Assembly: GCF_947495825.1 (NCBI RefSeq)
Contig: NZ_CANMAH010000007.1
Location: 124,001-188,000 of the forward strand
Source of the DNA: an uncultured Psychrobacter sp.
Lineage (GTDB): Bacteria > Pseudomonadota > Gammaproteobacteria > Pseudomonadales > Moraxellaceae
DNA length: 64,000 bases
Direction: 5' to 3'
Of this stretch, positions 46,873 through 55,188 are shown piece after piece (the first letter of the stretch is position 1; each line of letters opens with the position of its first letter). The position numbers and the translations under genes are program-made. A model generated the notes under the pieces. It was not told where the DNA came from. It worked only from the letters and a program-made list of their open reading frames with translations, and made no database searches.

Positions 46873-47505
46873 ATGAAACAAACACTACTTCTAAGCACTC
46901 TGCTACTCAGTTTGACGGCATGTCAGAATACCAATACATCTATCTTAGATAAGAACGATACCTTACCCGCAAAACCCTCTATAACCGTTGAAGCGGATCA
47001 TACGACTTCCAACACAAGCGGTAACTATAATAAAAGCTTTCACTATGCAGATTTTTCTGCGCGTGTAGTGAGTACACCTGATGGTAAAGGTGGTTATAAC
47101 TTAAAGATTCAGACAATGGGAGAAGATATGATTGAAAAATCTATTGATGATCCTGTCGTTAGTGCCGCGGTAGGAGATCTTAATAAAGATGGATTCTATG
47201 AGATATTAGTCTTCACTCAAAGCGTGGGTAGTGGCTCATATGGTGATGTCATTGCTTATTCGAGCAACAAAGGGATGTCGTGGAGTGAGGTCTTTCATCC
47301 AGAACTGACTGATAAACTCAAACAAGGTTATATGGGCCATGATCAGTTTGCCTTGGTTGAGAATGTATTAGTTAGACAGTTCCCACTATATTTAGAAGGT
47401 GATACTAATGCCAACCCCCAAGGTAAAATCCGCCAAATTCAGTATGATATGAAAGATGGGGAAGCTTCTCGTCAATTTGTAGTTAATGAAGTCAGCGAAT
47501 TCTAA
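46873..47505 (+). CDS. Putative lipoprotein with FG-GAP/EF-hand-like loop
   Basis: A 210-aa secreted protein. The signal peptide ends in lipobox LTAC (Cys17). The mature part contains VGDLNKDGFYEILVF, an Asp-rich loop of the kind seen in FG-GAP or calcium-binding beta-propeller blades, followed by GSYGDVIAYSSNKGMSW, another blade-like stretch. Only one such loop is present, too few for a full propeller. AAAGGA precedes the ATG by 12 bases. Function unknown; probably a periplasmic or outer-membrane lipoprotein. Confidence 0.75.
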   Translation: MKQTLLLSTLLLSLTACQNTNTSILDKNDTLPAKPSITVEADHTTSNTSGNYNKSFHYADFSARVVSTPDGKGGYNLKIQTMGEDMIEKSIDDPVVSAAVGDLNKDGFYEILVFTQSVGSGSYGDVIAYSSNKGMSWSEVFHPELTDKLKQGYMGHDQFALVENVLVRQFPLYLEGDTNANPQGKIRQIQYDMKDGEASRQFVVNEVSEF

Positions 47506-47727
47506 GTACCTTGCTATGAAGTCTCACTACATTCGAGCAGATCAAGATTTCTTGTAGTTTTAATCTGGACGTAGTCTTTTATAGGTATACCCCAGCGGAA
47601 CTAGTTACTTCACTCTTTAAACCTATCAATAGACCACTTAAAACAAACCGCTATAATGAAACCACTTATATTAAACAACTAAATCAGCTATCCCCATCAA
47701 AACCTATAAAGTTCTACTGAGTCACCC

Positions 47728-48546
47728 CTAAACCAACCCTTTATAAAGAAAATAAAGTCCAACTACGAATAACAATACCGAAAAGCACTTCTTTAACAGT
47801 GGCGGTGAGAGCATATGAGCGACTTTTGCCCCAACTTTAGCGGTAAAAAAGCTCATACTCGCAATGCCCAAAAAGGCATAAATATGCACAAAGCCAATGG
47901 TATTGGGCACATCAACTTGCTGCTGCATACCAAAGAACATAAAGCCGAGCGCGCCAGCGATGGCAATCGGCAGACCGCAAGCCGCTGAAGTGCCTACCGC
48001 TTTTTGCATGACCACATTATAACGGGTGAGATACGGCACCGTTAAGCTGCCGCCGCCAATACCGAAAATGGCCGAAGCCACACCAATTACCCCGCCTGCC
48101 GCAAGTTGCTTGGGTTTAGACGGTAATACCACAGGCGTATGACTCGCATCACTCATATGTGTACGTCTTTTACCAGCGGTAAACATTCTATAAGCCACCC
48201 ACAGCAAAAATACCCCGACAATCAGCTGCAGATATAACCCTGATATTTGCCCTGCTATCCCTGCCCCCAAAAAGCACCCCAGCGCCAAACCAGGTGCTAG
48301 GTTTTTAAAGACCGGCCACATGACGCCGCCTTTTTTATTATGCGCCATTAATGAGCTGATCGAGGTGACGATAATGGTCGCAAGCGACGTCCCCAAAGCC
48401 AGGTGCATGATAGTATCGGCATCGTAGCCCATTTGAGTAAAGACGATAAAGAGTAGCGGTACGATAATGGTACCACCGCCCACACCAAATAGTCCGGCCG
48501 CAAACCCTGCTAGTGCGCCGATGATTAAAAAAATGAGTAGTTCCAC
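47728..48546 (-). CDS. TSUP-family (TauE/SafE) permease
   Basis: A 272-aa inner-membrane protein of the sulfite exporter TauE/SafE family, with about eight hydrophobic segments in two repeats, each opening with a glycine-rich motif: GLFGVGGGTIIVPLL and AIFGIGGGSLTVPYL. Family members move sulfite, sulfoacetate or other organic anions. Neighbouring flavin reductase and methionine synthase genes hint at sulfur metabolism, without proof. The start is GTG at 48546 with only a weak ribosome binding site; no in-frame ATG lies near the first membrane segment. Confidence 0.88.
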   Translation of the reverse strand: MELLIFLIIGALAGFAAGLFGVGGGTIIVPLLFIVFTQMGYDADTIMHLALGTSLATIIVTSISSLMAHNKKGGVMWPVFKNLAPGLALGCFLGAGIAGQISGLYLQLIVGVFLLWVAYRMFTAGKRRTHMSDASHTPVVLPSKPKQLAAGGVIGVASAIFGIGGGSLTVPYLTRYNVVMQKAVGTSAACGLPIAIAGALGFMFFGMQQQVDVPNTIGFVHIYAFLGIASMSFFTAKVGAKVAHMLSPPLLKKCFSVLLFVVGLYFLYKGLV

Positions 48547-48612
48547 GGGATAGTGTCTTCTTATATAGATTTATTTTCTGAGCAAGTGCTCTATATTAAT
48601 GCCAGTTATGAC

Positions 48613-49128
48613 TTATACAAGCTCAACTTGACCGACGTAATGATAAGCACGGTTAAAATACACTAAACTCTCATCTTGCCCGCTTGCGGATTCTGGAGGT
48701 TTGATAGCGACCACTCGGCACATCAGCACACTATGCGTACCCACTTCTTGAATGTGCTCAATCTCACAATCAAAGCTCACTAGCGCATCTTTCAGGATAG
48801 GCGCGCCTGTCACAAGCTCAGTCCAAACTCCTTGCTCGAAGCGCTCATCTGAGCTTAGTTTAGAAGCAAAAGCATTGGATAAGTGTTCATGCTGGGCACC
48901 AAGCACATTGACGCTCAAGACTTTATTATCCACAAAATTCCCATGTGAGCGCGCGGCTTGATTCATACACACCAGCAGTGTCGGCGGTGTATCAGTGACG
49001 CTACATACCGCCGAGGCAGTAAACCCATGAGTGCCTGACGGACCATTGGTGGTAATCACATTGACCGCCGTGGGCAATAGCGCCATGGCATCTCTAAAAT
49101 CAGTGGCTTCAATCATATCTTTTATCAT
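48613..49128 (-). CDS. Flavin reductase family protein
   Basis: A 171-aa FMN-binding split-barrel protein of the HpaC/RutF type. MALLPTAVNVITTNGPSGTHGFTASAV is the family's opening pattern (split: PTAVNVITT and GFTASAVCSV), with FDCEIEHI and VYFNRAYHYV near the end. It would reduce FMN or FAD with NAD(P)H for an oxygen-using partner. It lies 91 bases downstream of the mesD-like gene on the same strand, so reduced flavin may serve that system. The ATG at 49128 has AGGA upstream; a longer frame of 18 codons is unlikely. Confidence 0.85.
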   Translation of the reverse strand: MIKDMIEATDFRDAMALLPTAVNVITTNGPSGTHGFTASAVCSVTDTPPTLLVCMNQAARSHGNFVDNKVLSVNVLGAQHEHLSNAFASKLSSDERFEQGVWTELVTGAPILKDALVSFDCEIEHIQEVGTHSVLMCRVVAIKPPESASGQDESLVYFNRAYHYVGQVELV

Positions 49129-49219
49129 TACTACAATCCTGAGAAACGTTAAATCTATAAGTACCTTGTTAACTGAGGCCACTCATAAGCTTAAACAAGC
49201 CAAAACTTGTTAAGTTTTG

Positions 49220-50248
49220 CTAAACGCTCAGCTCTTGCCGCACGATTGCCGCACCAGCGCTCAGCGCATGTAGTTTGCTGCGTGCCACCTCACGAGACAA
49301 CGGCGCCATACCGCAGTTGGTCGAGGGATACAGCTTGTCCGCATCGACAAACTGTAAGGCCTTGCGTAACGTATCGGCTACCTCCTCAGGAGTTTCAATA
49401 TCATTAGTGGCGACATCGATTGCACCAACCATTACTTTTTTACCGCGAATGAGCTCTATCAAATCCATGGGCACATGCGAGTTTTGACATTCTAATGAGA
49501 CGATATCGATATTGGACTGCTGCAATTTAGGAAACGCTTGCTCATACTGACGCCACTCTGAGCCCAGCGTTTTTTTCCAGTCGTTATTGGCTTTGATGCC
49601 GTAACCGTAGCAGATATGTACTGCTGTCTCACATTGAAGTCCTTCTATAGCACGCTCTAGTGTCGCAATGCCCCAATCATTGACGTCATCAAAAAAGACG
49701 TTAAACGCCGGCTCATCGAATTGGATAATATCCACGCCTGCTGCTTCTAACTCGCGGGCCTCTTGATTGAGAATTTTAGCAAACTCCCATGCCAGTTTTT
49801 CACGGCTCTTGTAGTGACCATCATACAGCGTGTCAATCATGGTCATCGGGCCAGGCAACGCCCATTTGATCGGCTGATCGGTTTGCGCACGTAGGAACTT
49901 TGCATCGTCCACAAATACTGGCTTTTGACGGCTCACCGCACCCACGACTGATGGCACGCTTGCTTCATAGCGATCACGAATTTTAACGGTTTTACGGTTT
50001 TCAAAATCGACGCCATCTAGATGCTCAATAAATGTAGTCACAAAATGCTGGCGGGTTTGCTCGCCATCACTGACGATATCTATCCCTGCATGTTGCTGTT
50101 CTTGTAAGGTCAGACGTAAGGCGTCTTGTTTTGCCTCTATCAGCTCATCACCTTCTAATGCCCAAGGTGACCAGATTTTCTCAGGTTCGGCCAGCCATGA
50201 GGGTTTGGGCAAGCTGCCAGCGGTCGATGTTGGTAATAATATATCCAT
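49220..50248 (-). CDS. mesD: Core-MetE methionine synthase, MesD type
   Basis: A 342-aa protein equal to the C-terminal catalytic half of cobalamin-independent methionine synthase, without the N-terminal half needed for folate binding. The substrate-handling STAGSLPKP and SDGEQTRQHF stretches are present, as are the zinc ligands: His and Cys in VHICYG, the Glu of SLECQNS and Cys in TNCGMAPL. Known: such short MetE proteins next to DUF1852 are the MesD type, a folate-independent methionine synthase needing oxygen and MesX. It follows the DUF1852 gene by 45 bases. Methyl donor unknown. Confidence 0.85.
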   Translation of the reverse strand: MDILLPTSTAGSLPKPSWLAEPEKIWSPWALEGDELIEAKQDALRLTLQEQQHAGIDIVSDGEQTRQHFVTTFIEHLDGVDFENRKTVKIRDRYEASVPSVVGAVSRQKPVFVDDAKFLRAQTDQPIKWALPGPMTMIDTLYDGHYKSREKLAWEFAKILNQEARELEAAGVDIIQFDEPAFNVFFDDVNDWGIATLERAIEGLQCETAVHICYGYGIKANNDWKKTLGSEWRQYEQAFPKLQQSNIDIVSLECQNSHVPMDLIELIRGKKVMVGAIDVATNDIETPEEVADTLRKALQFVDADKLYPSTNCGMAPLSREVARSKLHALSAGAAIVRQELSV

Positions 50249-50293
50249 GTTGTCTCATCTTTTGTATCGTAATATTTAATATCTAAAGCTCTA

Positions 50294-51298
50294 TTAAGCC
50301 ACTTGTTCATCAGCGCTTTTGTCTACCGCAAAGCCTGTTGCCCACTCTTCTAGGATATCTTGATAAGGCGTAATAAATGTCTCTTCGGTGAACTTGCCTT
50401 GCTTCACTGCCAGCTGGCTGCGCTCCTCACGGTCATACACCACTTGCGTCTTTGAGTAGTCTTGGTAATTGAGACTGGGCTGATAGACCGCGCCTGCTCT
50501 GGAGTTGGCATTATAAATCTCAGGGCGATAAATCTTCTGGAACGTCTCCATCGTCGCAATCGCGCTAATCAGCTCAAGATCACTATAGTCGCTGAGCAAA
50601 TCACCGGCGAAATAAAATGCGAATGGCGCTACGCTTCCTGTCGGCATAAAGTAGCGCACCGTAAGACCCATTTTATGAAAATAATCATCGGTTAACGAAT
50701 ACTCATCCTGCTGGTACTCCACCCCTAATACCGGATGCTGGTTGCCCGTACGCACATAGGTTCTCTTACTGGACACACTCAAGCAAATCACCGGCTGCTT
50801 ATCAAACTGAGATTGGTAAGCCTCTGAACGCAATAAATGCTGAAACAGCTTACCATGCAGCACACCAAAGCTGTCTGCGGGCGGTGTGCCTGGGTTTTGT
50901 TCGAAATGCTCTGGTAGCACAATACTAAAGTCATAATCGCGCACGTAGGATGAGAAGCTATTGCCGACCATACCGCTGATACGGTAGTTATCCTTGTGAT
51001 CGACAATCGTGGTTTGTAGCATCTCGATACTGGGGAAAGTATGACCGTCGCCTGCCACGTCTAAGTCAGCTGAGATGATATCCACTTCTACCGAATAACG
51101 ATCGGCGTTGGGATTATCCCAATGCGCCAGATCATTAAAGCGATTGTTTATCATTGTCAGTGTCTTACAAAGGTTGTCTTGACGGTTTACGCCGCGCGCT
51201 AGATTGGCAAAGTTGGTCGTCAGGCGTGTGCTATCGGCAGGCTCGTAGTTTTCATCGAAACGTATGCTAGATATGGTATAGGTAAATGGCTGAGTCAT
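50294..51298 (-). CDS. mesX: DUF1852 protein, MesX-type partner of MesD
   Basis: A 334-aa soluble protein of the DUF1852 family. Characteristic stretches are ISSIRFDENYEP, RLTTNFANLARG, ETFQKIYRPEIYNANSRAG and a C-terminal FITPYQDILEEWA. The family has no known fold-based activity but is genetically required with MesD for methionine synthesis in related bacteria. The Arg/Thr-rich N-terminus begins directly without a signal. AGGGGA precedes the ATG. It is the first gene of the mesX-mesD-flavin reductase group; a MetR-type palindrome lies 125 bases upstream. Confidence 0.85.
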   Translation of the reverse strand: MTQPFTYTISSIRFDENYEPADSTRLTTNFANLARGVNRQDNLCKTLTMINNRFNDLAHWDNPNADRYSVEVDIISADLDVAGDGHTFPSIEMLQTTIVDHKDNYRISGMVGNSFSSYVRDYDFSIVLPEHFEQNPGTPPADSFGVLHGKLFQHLLRSEAYQSQFDKQPVICLSVSSKRTYVRTGNQHPVLGVEYQQDEYSLTDDYFHKMGLTVRYFMPTGSVAPFAFYFAGDLLSDYSDLELISAIATMETFQKIYRPEIYNANSRAGAVYQPSLNYQDYSKTQVVYDREERSQLAVKQGKFTEETFITPYQDILEEWATGFAVDKSADEQVA

Positions 51299-51581
51299 GA
51301 TAATCCCCTTTACTACTCTGATAGCTCTCGTCTCGAGGCCTCAGATAAAAGCTAATTTGTGTATGGGATGAATCATACCTTGAACCTCACATGAATAAAA
51401 ACGATGTTATTTAAAGATAAGATGAATTTAATTCAGGTAGCTAGGATTATGAGACGAGACTTAATAGCACAGTCTTTGACGGCTTGCTTGATAAGAGATT
51501 AAACCTATAAAAAATTAAGCTATGCTGAATAACATATAGAAAAAAGCTGGATAGACTCATGAAACTAAGCGTTCTCTTGTT
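51299..51581. other. Leader and promoter region of mesX
   Basis: About 280 non-coding bases. It contains the MetR-like palindrome described separately. No SAM riboswitch core was recognised. Confidence 0.4.
51423..51435. promoter_or_regulatory. Candidate MetR box upstream of mesX-mesD
   Basis: TGAATTTAATTCA fits the MetR consensus TGAA-N5-TTCA exactly and is a perfect odd palindrome. It lies 125 bases before the mesX start codon. MetR activates metE and related genes in response to homocysteine, so the site fits the proposed methionine-synthase role. A 13-base match can occur by chance in AT-rich DNA. Confidence 0.5.
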
Positions 51582-51619
51582 CAAAAAAAGCCAAGACTTA
51601 CTTCTTTAAGTCTTGGCTT
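51582..51619 (-). terminator. Terminator after the SDR gene
   Basis: A 13-bp perfect stem (51588-51600 and 51607-51619) with a 6-base loop. On the minus strand it is followed by a run of T, so it ends the SDR transcript. Confidence 0.87.
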
Positions 51620-51708
51620 CTATTATGGTTGTTATAAATAGATAATATGCTTTTTATTACCTTCATTAGTGGCAGTCAGCTCCAAATATAAAAAGATTTA
51701 TAAGCTTA

Positions 51709-52413
51709 TTAAATAGAACGAATCACACCACCATCAACGCGAATACTTTGACCAGTAATATATCCAGCACCCTCCGATAATAAAAAAGCAATCGTGGAGG
51801 CGACCTCCTCAGACTTGCCATAACGCTCCATCGGTACACTATCACGGCGCTCATCAACCTCAGGTAAGCTATCAATCCAGCCGGGTAAGACATTGTTAAT
51901 ACGAATACCTTGCGCTGCATAATCGTCCGAAAATATCTTGGTAAAAGCACCAAGACTGGCACGAAACGCTGTCGAGGTTGGAAAAAGTGCCATAGGCTGC
52001 GTCACCCAAGAGGTAGAGATATTGACAATAGCGCCACCACCTTGCGCCACCATGATTGGTGTGACGAGCCGAATTGGACGGACAGCGCTAAGAAAATAAA
52101 CCTCCATCCCCTGATGCCAGTCTTCATCAGTAATTTCTAAAATGGGCGCGCGTGGTCCATGACCAGCAGAGTTTACCAATGCATCAATACGTCCCCACTT
52201 CTCCATCGCCAAGTCAACCAAGCGTCGAACATCTGCATCGACTAAATTAGAGCCAGTAACGCCTATGCCTCCAAGCTTTTTTGCTAGCGCCTCACCTTTT
52301 CCAGAAGACGATAGGATAGCCACTTTGTAGCCGTCTTGCGCAAGCCTACGAGCTGCTGCTGCACCCATACCTGATCCACCTGCCATAATTAGCGCAACTT
52401 TTTCTATAATCAT
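51709..52413 (-). CDS. Short-chain dehydrogenase-like protein with altered active site
   Basis: A 234-aa Rossmann-fold protein of the SDR superfamily. The nucleotide-binding AGGSGMGAAAA (about 11-21), the LVNSAGHG stretch (NNAG equivalent) and the active-site strand VNISTSW are present, as is the C-terminal GYITGQSIRVDGG. In the normally invariant YxxxK position the sequence reads FRASL, so Tyr is Phe150 and Lys is Leu154. Classical dehydrogenase catalysis is therefore doubtful; it may be a non-catalytic or altered member. The ATG at 52413 has GGAGAAG directly upstream. It is divergent from a LysR gene. Confidence 0.85.
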   Translation of the reverse strand: MIIEKVALIMAGGSGMGAAAARRLAQDGYKVAILSSSGKGEALAKKLGGIGVTGSNLVDADVRRLVDLAMEKWGRIDALVNSAGHGPRAPILEITDEDWHQGMEVYFLSAVRPIRLVTPIMVAQGGGAIVNISTSWVTQPMALFPTSTAFRASLGAFTKIFSDDYAAQGIRINNVLPGWIDSLPEVDERRDSVPMERYGKSEEVASTIAFLLSEGAGYITGQSIRVDGGVIRSI

Positions 52414-52523
52414 AATCTTCTCCATCAGTCATCGTTTTATTTATCATAACCAATAAAAGTCAATTATTCGCATCATAATAAAAGATGCTAGACTGTAGAA
52501 AACCTATTGTCTCAAGGATGAAC

Positions 52524-53399
52524 ATGTCAGGTTCTTATCGTTCATTGCCGTCGCTTAACGCCCTACGTGCATTCGAAGCTGCTGGTCGTAAACTAAGCTT
52601 TCGCGCTGCTGCTGACGAGCTGTTTGTGACTCAAGGTGCCGTAGCACAGCAGGTACGGTTGCTAGAAGAGTATATGGGTTTTGCTTTATTTCAAAGATTA
52701 CCAAAGGGTGTGGCACTGACCAGTCAAGGGGCCATATACTTTGCTGAGGTCACACGCGCTTTTGAGATTTTAAAAAAGGCCACAACTCAAATACTAAAAG
52801 AGCCTGATACGGTCACCATTAGCGTGACACCCACCTTCGCTGCCAAGGTCTTACTCCCGCATCTTTCTTCATTAACAAACGCTCTTCCTGAAGTCGACCT
52901 ACGTACTGTCGCGACCGAATCCATTGCAGACTTTGACCGCGAGCAAGTGGATATCGCTGTACGCCTCACGCATCCACCATTCCCCGATACATTTGAAACC
53001 CAGCGTCTGTTTAAGCAAAAACTCGTGGCCGTCGCAAGCCCTCACCTCATCGGTGATACAGCTCTACCTATATCACTTGAATACTTACGTGACATGCCTT
53101 TACTGCACGACTCGCACAATCATTGGCCACGTTTCTTTAGAACGACAGATAAGCTACCAGGGGCTATCTTTAACCAAACAGCATTGGCTATGGACGCGGC
53201 CCTAGCGGGACAAGGGGTTGCAATTGTTTGTCAAGCATTTGTCCAAGCAGATTTATTGGCAGGGCGATTGGTACAAGTCTGCAAGTCAGAGTTAACCGTT
53301 GAGCCTGATTATTATCTTATTCGTAAACGTACATCGTTACCAAGGCCTGCTGTAGATGCAATATGGGACTGGTGTATAAAAAACTTAGCATATAGCTAA
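52524..53399 (+). CDS. LysR-family transcriptional regulator (GcvA-like)
   Basis: A 291-aa DNA-binding activator or repressor. The N-terminal winged helix (about 6-65) reads LRAFEAAGRKLSFRAAADEL and VTQGAVAQQVRLLEE, as in the GcvA group; the C-terminal substrate-binding domain follows. The ATG at 52524 lies six bases after AAGGA; earlier in-frame starts are less well placed. The intergenic region contains TTATT-N8-AATAA at 52464-52481, a T-N11-A type LysR site, so it probably controls the divergent SDR gene. Inducer unknown. Confidence 0.9.
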   Translation: MSGSYRSLPSLNALRAFEAAGRKLSFRAAADELFVTQGAVAQQVRLLEEYMGFALFQRLPKGVALTSQGAIYFAEVTRAFEILKKATTQILKEPDTVTISVTPTFAAKVLLPHLSSLTNALPEVDLRTVATESIADFDREQVDIAVRLTHPPFPDTFETQRLFKQKLVAVASPHLIGDTALPISLEYLRDMPLLHDSHNHWPRFFRTTDKLPGAIFNQTALAMDAALAGQGVAIVCQAFVQADLLAGRLVQVCKSELTVEPDYYLIRKRTSLPRPAVDAIWDWCIKNLAYS

Positions 53400-53968
53400 A
53401 TAAAAACTGCCTTCTATTACTACCTAAAAAACCAACACACGTTCAACAAAAATGAACCATTTTGGTGATTTTTTGACCTATAATTAGATTTATATTCAAT
53501 TAACCGAATATATATTGCGGTATATTGTTCTTTATGTTATATCTATAATTACCCTTACCACAGTAATGTTATTTTTCTTAGCTGACTTATTACAATAAGT
53601 CTTAAATAAAATATTAGAAAGGGGTAATTTATTAAAGATATATAAAAATATCTGTCGGCAAAAGAATGCAATAACCAGTTAAAAATAGAAATATGCATGT
53701 TTAAAAATCAAATCAATTTTGAAAAATGTATAGGGCTAAGAATTTAAGTCTAAGCCTTTATCGTTTTAATTGATATTTTTTTGGATTTATTCACAGTATC
53801 TATATTTTAGTCGACATTCTCTCGGGTTGTTTTTTGCGAATGTCTTCAATATTAACAAGCACCTAATTGATAACGGTTTTTATTACGATTGGTGACAGTC
53901 TTGTCTAGTCTGCTGATTAATTTTTTAACCGTTACTTTGAGAACTTAACAAAAAATCCAGAGGGTTAT
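53400..53968. other. Long AT-rich leader before the ATP-grasp/QueC-like pair
   Basis: 569 bases without a gene. It contains an 18-base near-perfect palindrome GACTTATTACAATAAGTC at 53584-53601, and a weak hairpin with GGCT/AGCC arms near 53732-53755. Base composition is markedly AT-rich, matching the two genes that follow rather than the LysR gene before. No promoter could be fixed; such length suggests either a regulated leader or the edge of a transferred segment. Confidence 0.45.
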
Positions 53969-55063
53969 ATGAAACTAAAAAAGATATACAGCCGCATGAA
54001 ATTTATATCAAGAACACCAAAAGACGTGTTCAAAATAGTACGAGGAAAAAGTTATTACCCTGAAAAGGAAAGGAAGCCTAAACCTGTTATTCTTTTCGAC
54101 AATTTATTATGGATCCTTAAAAATAAAGAAGTGAATTATTTTTATAATTCTAACGGTCTAGATATCAAGAACTGGAGAAGCTCGGACGAATTCTTACCAG
54201 ATATGAAGTTTAGGAAGGAGAGGGAGTTTGGTAACTCATGTAAAAATGAGAAATTTAACTACAATTACATAGCTATGCTAAGAGATAAATACGTATTTTC
54301 TAGTTATTTATCTTACGTCATTGGAGAGGACAAAGTCGTTCCTACAATAGCTCTATACAACAACGAAGAAGTTTATCTACTGAGCGAACGCACATATGTT
54401 AGCTTAGAAGATTTCTTTCAAGAAGACATCAAAGTATTTTGTAAAATTATTAATGGCGAAGGTTCAGAAGAAGTTTTTATTATTGAAAAAAAGGAAGGTA
54501 ATTACTTTTTAAGCAATGAAAAGTCTACTTTGTCAGAAATAAAATCAAAAATGAAAGGTTCTAAGTATATTTTTCAGAATGTTATCCAGCAACATGAGTC
54601 TTTAAACAGTATCAACGACTCAAGTGTCAATACTATCAGGATTACAACGGTACGAGGAGCATCAGGAAAAATAAATATTCTTAATTCCTTTTTGAGACTT
54701 GCCTCTACCAAAGATACTTTCGTTGACAACGTTAAAACAGGCGGACTAGCGGTTGGTATCGATGATAATGGATTATTAAGAAAATATGGTTTTTATGATG
54801 TACCTTTTGGCACTAAGGTAGATAAACATCCGATTAGTAATATAGTATTTGAAGGTTATCAACTTCCCTATTGGAATGAGGTTAAAGACCTAGTAGAAAA
54901 AGCACATAAGCAATTTTATTATGTGCAATCAATAGGTTGGGATGTTGCTATCACACCAAATGGTCCAATCTTGATTGAAGGAAACGATAATTGGGGATCC
55001 ATTCCATCACAAATAGTAGAGGGCGGTTTAAAAGAAAAATGGTACGAACTTAAAAATGGCTAG
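53969..55063 (+). CDS. Sugar-transfer-type ATP-grasp protein (ATPgrasp_ST-like)
   Basis: A 364-aa soluble protein. The C-terminal half fits the ATP-grasp family associated with sugar transfer: VNTIRITTVRG, VDNVKTGGLAVGID, then GWDVAIT (323-329) and LIEGN (335-339), whose Asp and Glu-Asn would bind Mg-ATP. The first 130 residues are Lys- and Tyr-rich and unrecognised. ATP-grasp enzymes join a carboxylate, as acyl phosphate, to an amine or similar group; substrate unknown. AGAGGG precedes the ATG. It is paired with a QueC-like gene 125 bases downstream. Both are AT-rich, suggesting transfer. Confidence 0.78.
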   Translation: MKLKKIYSRMKFISRTPKDVFKIVRGKSYYPEKERKPKPVILFDNLLWILKNKEVNYFYNSNGLDIKNWRSSDEFLPDMKFRKEREFGNSCKNEKFNYNYIAMLRDKYVFSSYLSYVIGEDKVVPTIALYNNEEVYLLSERTYVSLEDFFQEDIKVFCKIINGEGSEEVFIIEKKEGNYFLSNEKSTLSEIKSKMKGSKYIFQNVIQQHESLNSINDSSVNTIRITTVRGASGKINILNSFLRLASTKDTFVDNVKTGGLAVGIDDNGLLRKYGFYDVPFGTKVDKHPISNIVFEGYQLPYWNEVKDLVEKAHKQFYYVQSIGWDVAITPNGPILIEGNDNWGSIPSQIVEGGLKEKWYELKNG

Positions 55064-55188
55064 TACATAGATATTATATGTCAATATTTGCTTTTTGAAT
55101 AGATAGAATCATTAAACAATTACTTATGTTAGTTTTTTGAGCATAGTTAATTAAAACAGTATGGATACTTTTTAATTGGAGCTTCGTC

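Noticed and set aside
51299..51581. SAM or B12 riboswitch before mesX
   Set aside because: No conserved aptamer core was recognised; a MetR-type box explains regulation more simply.
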